64,000 bases of DNA from Silurus meridionalis (Eukaryota > Chordata > Actinopteri > Siluriformes > Siluridae). Made by a program: the position numbers and the translations under genes. Under the pieces are notes generated by a model. It was given only the letters and a program-made list of their open reading frames with translations, had not been told where the DNA came from and did no database searches. Position 1 is the stretch's first letter, and every line of letters starts with the position of its first letter. Below, one piece after another: positions 56,771 to 64,000 of the stretch. The DNA is taken from positions 3,852,501-3,916,500 of the forward strand of contig NC_060891.1 of assembly GCF_014805685.1 (NCBI RefSeq), given 5' to 3'.

Positions 56771-57394
56771 ACCTTGCTCATTCAGTTAGTTCCTATATCA
56801 TGTTACCATAGGTTAGGACTACCTACACTCTAATCAACCGGCATTCTTGGTTAACCATTAAACCGAAAGCTTTGGCAATATGGCCATATTTAGAGAAAAC
56901 TAGGGGGGTATCTGGCAAAATCCCCCAAGTTATTTGATTAATTGAAAGAGCCAGCTTTCCATTGAACTTCCTAGAAGAATCCCCCAGAGAAGTTTTCCGT
57001 GGGCTGAACATGCCTGGAGGTATCTGATCAACTGCCTCTTATTTCTTGGAATACCCACAGATGCACCAGCTGTTAATTAGTGGTTTCTAGAAAAATTAGG
57101 TACCATGTGAGGATGAACAATTAATTCAAGCAGTTCACAGATTTTTTACTCTGTTTACATGAGAATTTCAACGTAATAATTGGAAAGAAAACGCAGCTTG
57201 TCCAGGGCTTTAGACATCTATACTGAAGACCTTCCTATGGTGGACAGTTTCTTGCTGAGTGTTGTTAAGTGCAGACACTGGAGTATTCGTCAATGTTAAA
57301 ATAAATGACACAGAAAGCTTCACCATATTAATCATAATAACGGCATGCTTTTAATCCATTTATTATTAATCTAAGATTATTAAAGGTACAGATA
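56771..57394. other. No gene recognised
   Basis: The 62-codon minus ORF at 56,823-57,011 may be a retroelement remnant; not identified. Confidence 0.35.
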
Positions 57395-57630
57395 CTGTTT
57401 ACTTGTCACATGTACTTTACAGCACATTGAAATTCATTCTTCACATATTGCAGCAATGTTCAAAAGATGAGATCAGAGTGCAGGGTCAACCATGATACAG
57501 CAACCCTACGCCATAGAGATAAAAGGTCCTTGTTTAAGAGTCCAGGAAGGGGACCTTGGCAATATGGGTCTTGAACCGTCCTTCTAATTAGTAACCCAGA
57601 GCCTTAACCACTGAGGTACCACCTCCATAT
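57395..57630 (-). mobile_element. tRNA-derived SINE, minus orientation
   Basis: Minus strand starts GGTGGTACCTCAGTGGTTAA (A-box region) with TTACTAATTAGAAGGACGG and a B-box-like GGTTCAAGACC. The body extends left to ACAGCACATTGAAATTCATT, a common fish SINE-type 3' region. Confidence 0.7.
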
Positions 57631-58415
57631 TATGTGCAATGTCCACCATACAAGTATCTGTCTATTAGAATGAGCCATGCTAAAAAACACCCCCTTTTCA
57701 ACCAGAATTGAGACTTCAACAGCATTGTGGTGTACACAGTGAAATATGGAGCGTGAAGTGAACCCACAGTGAAGATCAACATGGTGGACACGCACCTTCT
57801 TACTGTTTTGATTATTCTGTCGTGAGAATTAAAAAGCCTTGCAGATTTTGGACACTAAATCCTTATATTACCTGTCCTTCCAGCTTATTGTTTCTACCCC
57901 TAATTATAACTAGTGACAAAGTGAAAAAGAAAGTAGATTGACCAGAAAAAAGGGGAACTTTATCACCACTCTCTGGTAGAGCGATTGCAACACCGCTGAC
58001 CTAATCTGCTTGGCAATCTCACACTGTCCACACTTTCCAGCACTCATGAACAACACCCAAAGTTACTTAAACTCCACCTCTCTTGCAAAATCTCTCATTT
58101 CACTTGAAGGGAAATTCCAGTCTTTTCTAGGGAAGGATTCGTGGTTTACAGACATGAAGGTGCCAAGAAAACAGCAAGTCCAGTGTTTTTAAGTTTTGCC
58201 CCCGTCAAGGACACGTCTCCAAGTTTGTCTGCCCTTTTATATGCTTCCATAAAATTAAAGGAGTGCACACAAGACATACAAGAACAGGTACAACTAAATG
58301 TTGAGGCAGAAAAGCATTAAAAAAATTCACAACTGAATAAATGAATGAATTAAAGGGTGCTTTTAAAGCTGTGCTTGAGAAGAACCTACACACTGTGATT
58401 GTGATTTCCCAATAG
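57631..58415. other. No gene recognised
   Basis: Short ORFs only; no repeat end. Confidence 0.35.
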
Positions 58416-58856
58416 TTGGAACCCAAGGTTAAGTCCATTTTTTCAAAAAGTGACCACCATCCATTTCAGCTGTCTGACGACCCCGGACCTGTATACAACA
58501 TTGAGAAACATCTAAACCACAGAAACAACACTTCTTTGTTGATGAATTCCATCCGCTTGTTGCTGAGAGAAAAGATAACAACTGTCACAGTTATCTTAGC
58601 TACAAAGCTTGACTCAAAACCACCAAGGACTTCTTGCACTGCTTCCAAAAGGCGTCCACAAAAGGTTTTCATTCCTTTCAGTAACGTCATTTCGGTCTCT
58701 CGAGATGACGAATGTAACACCTTTGAGGAAACCAAACCCAATAACAAGACAGAAGCAACAGCTGTTTCTACTAATACAGATCTTGGTTCACTGGTTCACA
58801 TATTCCCAACGGTAAACAGTTACAAAATAACAAAGTTTGTTACTGAACTTAAGTAG
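58416..58856 (+). CDS. Unidentified 146-codon ORF beside a transposon-like end
   Basis: This is one of the longest low-repeat open frames in the window. The predicted product is Ser/Thr/Asn-rich and polar, with no signal peptide, membrane segment or motif I recognise. The stop falls within TTAAGTAG of the ACTTAAGTA-rich sequence that begins at about 58,833, so its 3' end lies inside a transposon-like terminus. A 93-codon minus ORF overlaps it (58,466-58,747). It could be a decayed transposase, an exon of an unseen gene or chance. I lean to chance or decayed element. Confidence 0.2.
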   Translation: MEPKVKSIFSKSDHHPFQLSDDPGPVYNIEKHLNHRNNTSLLMNSIRLLLREKITTVTVILATKLDSKPPRTSCTASKRRPQKVFIPFSNVISVSRDDECNTFEETKPNNKTEATAVSTNTDLGSLVHIFPTVNSYKITKFVTELK

Positions 58857-59445
58857 CTTTTTTTTTCTTATCTGTACTTTACCAAAGTATTTGAGTAAAC
58901 TTTAACTTCATTACATATTAAAGTCAAATATCGTACTTTTTACTCAACCACAATTTAGGAAATCAGTCTTTACTTTGTTGAGTAAAAACCTAACCGGTGA
59001 AGCCACAGCAAGCCGTCAATCAGGGTGGAGCTGGTGGTATCTACTTATCATCAACATACAATTCAGAGTCAGTTTAACAGCAAGCAGTACATTTTGAGAA
59101 GAATAATTGATGGAAGAAACTCCTGACTATAACTCAACACAACATTTTTGTAGTTAAAAAATGTAATAATAATTTGAACAGATGTCAATCAGTGTTTGAT
59201 TCATTAATATCATTCTATTAATAGATCGGTGTGCTGAGAGTAACATAAACTGAGTTGATTAAGCAAAGAGTCTTGTGACAAAAATGATAATAGGAACATT
59301 ATCGCCATAAATCGTAGTGCATTTAAAGTAAAATACTTTGACTCAACTGGAAGTTTAAAGGAAGCACTTTTACTTCTACTGGAGTAACGTTTTACAGAGC
59401 GCATCTCCACTTTAACTCAAGTACATGGTTTGTATACTTTTATTA
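58833..59445. mobile_element. Small element with ACTTAAGTA/ACTCAAGTA-type ends
   Basis: The left end has ACTGAACTTAAGTAGC, GTACTTTACCAAAGTATTTG and TACTTTTTACTCAACC. The right end has AAAGTAAAATACTTTGACTC, TACTTCTACTGGAGTAACG and TTTAACTCAAGTACATGG in inverted sense. Same motif style as the termini of the giant palindrome, but not directly alignable by eye. Confidence 0.5.
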
Positions 59446-60189
59446 ATATCCTGTATGGGAAATTCTTGTAGATCGCAGGACAGCATTTGACAAGTTTAGA
59501 ATCAGAATTTTGTGTAACCTGTTGGTGCAATATTTAGCCTGCCAACACAAATAAAACAAACCGGTTAACACTCAGTATGCAGTCCGACTGTGAGAGAAAG
59601 AAGGAAATTAGATACTGAGACACATCAACCTCACACTGTTCAGGACGGTGACATTCCTTTTTATTATTTGGCTCAGAGCGGTTAGATATGACACTATGAA
59701 TGAACATTGGGTGAAAACCAGTCAGCTTTTAATGTGTGAAGGAAACACCAAAGAACAAAAACAAGCTTGCGTTTGGATTTCAAACGATTAGTATGAGATT
59801 GTAACGAGGCTCTTTACCCAAAATGCTTGTTTTTGCAATAATATCATCGTAATGGGTCTTCATTTTTCTTCCCAGACCCTTGACTCTGTTTCCCATGAAG
59901 AAACATTAAGAAAAAAAAAAAAACCTTGGACACAACAGGTCAGATCGGAATAATAATAAATCGGTTACTCTGGTGAAGCCAAGGCTGAACACTGAAGTGA
60001 ACGCCAACAAATGACTTGTTTTTCTTTCATTTGTGCCACGCAAAGGACTAATAATAATTTTAATAGGTTTGAAGGGAATGCAATGGGTTTGAATGTGTGA
60101 ATGTCTGTGAGGTAAAATAAATAAATCGCTTATTTTTTTTTGGTCATGAAGCTGAAGAATTTTTAAAAATTAATCATCTTTACACCTCA
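59446..60189. other. No gene recognised
   Basis: AT-rich with a short A run (59,910-59,923). Confidence 0.4.
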
Positions 60190-60490
60190 GGTCTTAAGCT
60201 GGGCTCTGATTAGCATAATCCTCGTCCAAACAACTGATAATGAATCTGGCTCTGCAGCGGGTAGGAAGACAGGGAATATGCAGTGCCGTGATCTGAGGGA
60301 GATGTGCACAAATTATTGGATTTAGATTAAACAGAGCAGGTTTTAATGGGTTTGTAGCATTACCCCGTCCATTAATCAAAAAAAAAAAGATAAATAAATA
60401 ATGTCCTCTAGCCTGGTATTGAGGAAAGCAGGGCAAAGAGAGGATTGGGAACATGTCTGGTGCAATCACTGGCGATAATCTTTTGCACTA
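60190..60490. other. Candidate conserved non-coding stretch
   Basis: TCTGATTAGCATAATCCTCG, AACTGATAATGAATCTGGC and AAATTATTGGATTTAGATTA show clustered TAAT/ATTA and bicoid-class TAATCC words without repeat signatures. Confidence 0.35.
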
Positions 60491-60534
60491 TTTAAGCTCT
60501 GCGACCTTTTACCAGACTTATGATTACATTATAT

Positions 60535-60571
<37 letters not shown>

Positions 60572-60624
60572 GACATAATGGAATAATATATAATATATCA
60601 TTGTATAGAAAGTACATTTTTGCT

Positions 60625-61016
60625 TCACTTGAACTCGGAAAGCTAAACCAATGAAGATATGCTTTACATGAGTTGCAGTAGAAGATGAGTGGCCTGCTAT
60701 AGAACTCTGATCTCAACCCTATTTAAACCTATAATCACCTCAGCTCTTAACCCTATTGAACACCTTCGGGATGATTTTAAACACTGAAGGCAACCCAGAC
60801 CTCCTCTACCTTCATAACTACCCGATTTTACTAAAACACTTGTTGCTGAATGAATCTCCACAAATCTCCACTAATACACTCCAAAATGTATTGAAACATC
60901 TTCCCAGTAGAGTGGAGGATATACTACAGATTTGCTGTTATAATATGTGGAATATGATGTCAGAAAGCTAAATTTTCTAGTCAGGTGTCCAACAACTTGT
61001 GGCTATATAGTGTACG
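60625..61016 (+). mobile_element. Tc1-derived element, copy 15 (5'-truncated)
   Basis: From TTCACTTGAACTCGGAAAGC to GTCAGGTGTCCAACAACTTG. The segment around LNPI is partly duplicated: CTCAACCCTATTTAAACCT and CTTAACCCTATTGAACACC lie 30-40 bp apart. Confidence 0.8.
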
Positions 61017-61540
61017 TTTAGATGCCTAGAACTCCATGAGACATAGGAAGAAACCTTTGAGAAACTTCAAAAATAATGAGCTTATAAATCTCACAATATT
61101 CACAAAGAGTAAAGACAAACTAAAAGCTATGGTTTCTGAATGAACACAGGTCAGGCTTTACAATTACAGTTGTTTTATTAGGTACAAATCTACCGACTCG
61201 AGATGAGATTATTCCCTGATTCAAAGGCTAGATGTAAGAATCAAGTATATATGAGTTATGAATATAAAACATAGCAGGTTTTATTGCAGTCGTTGTCGAA
61301 GCAAAGAGCAAAACCCGGGGCACTCAGCATCAGCATCAGCTTTCAAAATGTATCAGAGTCCCATCTAACACCGAGGACAGCTTTGGGTACCGCTGTGAGA
61401 AAAAAGGATGAATGAAGAGGACAGAGAGCGTGGGAGAGAGGGAGAAATCAAAGGGAAAGAAAGTGGGAGACATGTCCCTCAGTGACCTCAGATCTCAGCT
61501 AGAATAACCCTCACCACCAGCTCAATGGAGCAGACGAGCA
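61017..61540. other. No gene recognised
   Basis: 61,020-61,070 has a weak L2-UTR phrase (TAGGAAGAAACC). The rest is unassigned. Confidence 0.4.
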
Positions 61541-61583
<43 letters not shown>

Positions 61584-61592
61584 ACACACACG
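61541..61592. repeat. (CA)n microsatellite
   Basis: About 25 CA units with TA and CG interruptions, followed by a short CT run. Confidence 0.95.
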
Positions 61593-62439
61593 CACACAAT
61601 CTCTATCTCTCTCTCTCTCTGTTTACTTATGCTTCAAAATACACAATGACAACATACACACAATAAGCCCCTCCTTCTATGATTTGTGCCATGCCCCCCA
61701 CCCCCCAGGGGGATTCCCCACAGAGTCTGTCTAATGCACAAACCTCGGTCTCATCATTCCTTCTGACAAGAGAAGGTCCAGGACAAGGAACAGAGCCTAT
61801 GTGCGTCTCTCTCTTTCTTTTTTTTTCTTTTCTGTCCTTCTCTATAAAACGAAACGTGATTTGCTCTTACAGTTAAATGGATCTGACAGCAGCACTCTGT
61901 GAGACACCACTTGCTTATGTGTAATTTAGAGATTTTAGTGCAGTACAGAATTGTAGGGAGAAAAAAAACATGCAGTGATTTCACATTTTCCATTGCCAAG
62001 TAACAGAGCTGGCTGTTGCCTGGGTGTTAATAGTCCCAAACAAGGACAATTGTTTGCAGTTACACAAGTGTAAGAATTTAAATTGAATCCTTTTACTGAA
62101 TTTATTTTTAGCTCCGCATTTCTAGCCGTTTTGCATTGGACAAACTGGAGATTGCATAAAAAAGTTATGCAAAAAACAAATTTTCATTTGACTTACCAAT
62201 GTAAACAGTATTAGGCATGAGACCATTGAGGAGACCAATAGGGAAGTCACATGACCTTCATACAACCTCCATTTTGGAAAGAAAAAATCTGGGCAACCTC
62301 ACAGCTTTTTTACACAATTATTTGGGTTCCTGTTAATCTTTTCCCATCTTTGAGAAAACCCATGATCCATGTCAAATCCTCACTTTTCCCAAGACATTGC
62401 CATGGCACAGCTTTACAAAAATAGATTACGAATATACAA
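61593..62439. other. Mostly unique sequence; candidate conserved stretch 61,880-62,160
   Basis: CATTTTCCATTGCCAAGTAA and AGGACAATTGTTTGCAG (a SOX-type ACAATTGT core) lie in complex sequence without repeat signatures. No domain-bearing ORF. Confidence 0.3.
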
Positions 62440-62600
62440 TTAGTGTGTTGGTGGTCAAGAAAAACTCTCTGAGAATTCATAAGAAGAAACCTTGAGAGGA
62501 ACCAGACTCAAAAGTGATCCATCCTCATCCTCAACATCATACCTTCATTTATTATACTGTAGTTTCATCATTGTTGAGGTTATAAAAACTTCTTCATGTT
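62440..62600 (-). mobile_element. L2-type LINE 3' UTR fragment
   Basis: AGAAACCTTGAGAGGAACCA and GACTCAAAAGTGATCCATCC are the UTR phrases of the LINE tails at 21.9 and 56.1 kb, here without the terminal repeat. Confidence 0.55.
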
Positions 62601-62699
62601 CATTTCAAGATTTTTCGTTTAGCCTACACGACTTCCTTGGTTCATTTGGCTTCATTTTATTGGCCTTTCACACCTTGGCCTTTTAAAGTTCCTCAAGGA

Positions 62700-62845
62700 C
62701 TTCTGAATGGAAGATCATGAGTTTAAATCTCAGCACTACTAAGCTGCCACTGCTGGGCCCTTGAGCAAGGCCCTAACCATCAACTATCCAGTTGTACAAA
62801 TGAGATAAGTCCTTCTAGATAAGGGTCTCTGCCAAATGAGTTAAT
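62700..62845 (+). mobile_element. tRNA-derived SINE, 5'-truncated
   Basis: B-box-like AGTTTAAATCTC, then GGGCCCTTGAGCAAGGCCCT and the tail TAGATAAGGGTCTCTGCC. The A-box is absent. Confidence 0.75.
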
Positions 62846-63109
62846 GTAATATATATAAAATAGCACAGTCAAATATCAGCACTGACATAAAAAAGTGCAA
62901 AGATGTTGTCTATATTCTAATAAATACTGTATATATATTGCAAACAAGGCATTTATTTGGGTATCCTGCTGCCATTAGAACCAACACCAAGTGTTTTGTT
63001 AGAAACAGGAGCATGTGATCACCATGGCTCAAATAAAGGATATTTTTTTCATGTCAGACAATAAGTAAATATTGAGTGTATATAAATATATATCTTAGGG
63101 TTAAATATG
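62846..63109. other. No gene recognised
   Basis: AT-rich spacer. Confidence 0.45.
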
Positions 63110-63315
63110 GTCCAGGTCAGAGCTATAGAGCAGGCCACTCAAGATCTTCCAGTGCAACCCATGTAACCCAGATCTTCATAGAGTTGGCTTTACGTGCATG
63201 GGGTATTACCTTCCCAGTAGAGTGGAGGTTATTAAAATAAGAACTGGGAACTAAATGTGGAATGGGATTTTCAAAAAAAAATAAGTGCATACACTCAGGT
63301 GTCCACAAACTTCAT
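63110..63315. mobile_element. Chimeric Tc1-derived copy with inverted halves
   Basis: 63,115-63,205 is family sequence in minus sense (AGGCCACTCAAGATCTTCCA, CTTCATAGAGTTGGCTTTAC). From 63,208 to 63,315 it is family sequence in plus sense (CTTCCCAGTAGAGTGGAGGT to CAGGTGTCCACAAACTT). Confidence 0.75.
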
Positions 63316-63802
63316 CAGTCTTTAGTGTGAGCAGGTATTTTGTTTATTACAGAAGAGTCAAAGGACCTTCTGGATCACATGCATCGTTTATTCATTTTAC
63401 ATGTGGAGTATAATAAGTATAATGAGGACAGAAGACTGTTCAGAGAAAAAAAAAGTCCTGGAGGGAGGACTAATGTTATAACCTCTGCTGCAATAACATC
63501 TGCAACATTTTAAGTGTACATGTACGACTTGTATTTTTTTATGTAATGTATTTTTCCAAATAATTACCAAAACCCCCCCAAAGAAAACAACAACATCGAC
63601 CTGATTCTGTCTCATACCATCAAATAACGGACACCACCCAAAAGAAACACAAGAAAACTATGCAGTGATGTTTCCAAGTCGTGAGGAAAGTGTTTGTAAT
63701 CCCAGTTAAAATGGATGTGAATAAGAAACACTGTATTGTATTGAGTAATCATCTTTTGAGCTTGTTTTCTTATATGGTAAATTACATGGCTAATACAGAA
63801 AG

Positions 63803-63804
<2 letters not shown>
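63316..63804. other. No gene recognised
   Basis: Short ORFs without domains. Confidence 0.4.
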
Positions 63805-63852
<48 letters not shown>

Positions 63853-63895
63853 AGGGAGAGAAGGAGGGAGGGAGAGAAGGAGGGAGAGAGAGAAG
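63805..63895. repeat. (GA)n / (GGGA)n microsatellite
   Basis: About 20 GA units followed by GGGAGG/GAAGGAGG purine repeats. The window ends in a GTGCATGTGTGC-rich tract (63,956-64,000). Confidence 0.95.
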
Positions 63896-64000
63896 AGGGC
63901 AGATGTAATGTCCCAGCTGTGGGAATAGCAAAACTGGCAGGAGTTCATCTATGGATGTCTGTGCATGTGTGCGTGCATGTGTGAGTGCGTGCATGTGTGT

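Overview
The window reads as vertebrate, and most likely teleost, nuclear DNA. It is AT-rich and full of long CA/GT, GA/CT, TA and tetranucleotide microsatellites. It also carries many decayed transposons of types common in fish: Tc1-like elements, L2-type and RTE-type LINEs, hAT and pogo-like DNA elements, tRNA-derived SINEs and a Ty3/gypsy remnant. The mix would suit an ostariophysan such as a catfish, but that is inference. I recognise no intact host protein-coding gene, rRNA or canonical tRNA. The window looks intergenic, or like part of a very long intron.

Layout. 1-560 is the 3' end of a Ty3/gypsy pol on the minus strand, broken at both ends of what is visible. 1.1-5.3 kb holds a MITE, two Tc1-derived elements, microsatellites and a perfect palindromic RFX-type X-box. 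5.3-7.4 kb is a 5'-truncated L2-type LINE. 8.9-9.5 kb has a GC- and CpG-rich island and a 115-nt hairpin. 11-20 kb has Tc1 fragments, microsatellites, a SINE, a broken Tc1 transposase and a pogo-type MITE. 20.2-23.6 kb has a relic of the giant-element family and a head-to-head pair of L2 3' ends. 25.7-26.1 kb is a ~30-bp minisatellite.

The outstanding object is 27,285-38,196, a ~10.9-kb near-palindrome. Its two outer ends are inverted copies of the same sequence, beginning CAGAGGTG or CAAAGGTG and carrying ACTTAAGTA motifs. The arms run inward, near-identical where I compared them, to a ~260-bp central spacer. They carry arrays of tRNA-like modules: A-box and B-box pol III promoter motifs at tRNA-like spacing, repeated about every 140-210 bp. 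I count roughly 16 on the minus strand of the left arm and about 10 on the plus strand of the right arm, plus an outer pair of tRNA-like modules pointing inward in each arm. The left array has grown by three copies of a ~708-bp higher-order repeat. The left arm alone has a hAT insertion with a perfect 8-bp target duplication and a pogo-like MITE. Shorter relatives of the element lie at ~16.2-16.6 kb and ~20.2-20.9 kb. I do not recognise this architecture as a described element, and it is my main candidate for a new system.

38.4-64 kb is again ordinary repeat-rich DNA: many copies of one Tc1-derived family (one only 104 bp, one chimeric), an RTE-type LINE tail, a Tc1 transposase N-terminus, a degenerate palindromic satellite at 44.6-45.3 kb, a SINE trimer at 51.8-52.25 kb and a ~280-bp GA tract. 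Between the repeats, several unique-looking stretches (15.1, 44.2, 55.3, 60.2 and 61.9 kb) are possible conserved non-coding elements, which only alignment to other fish can test.
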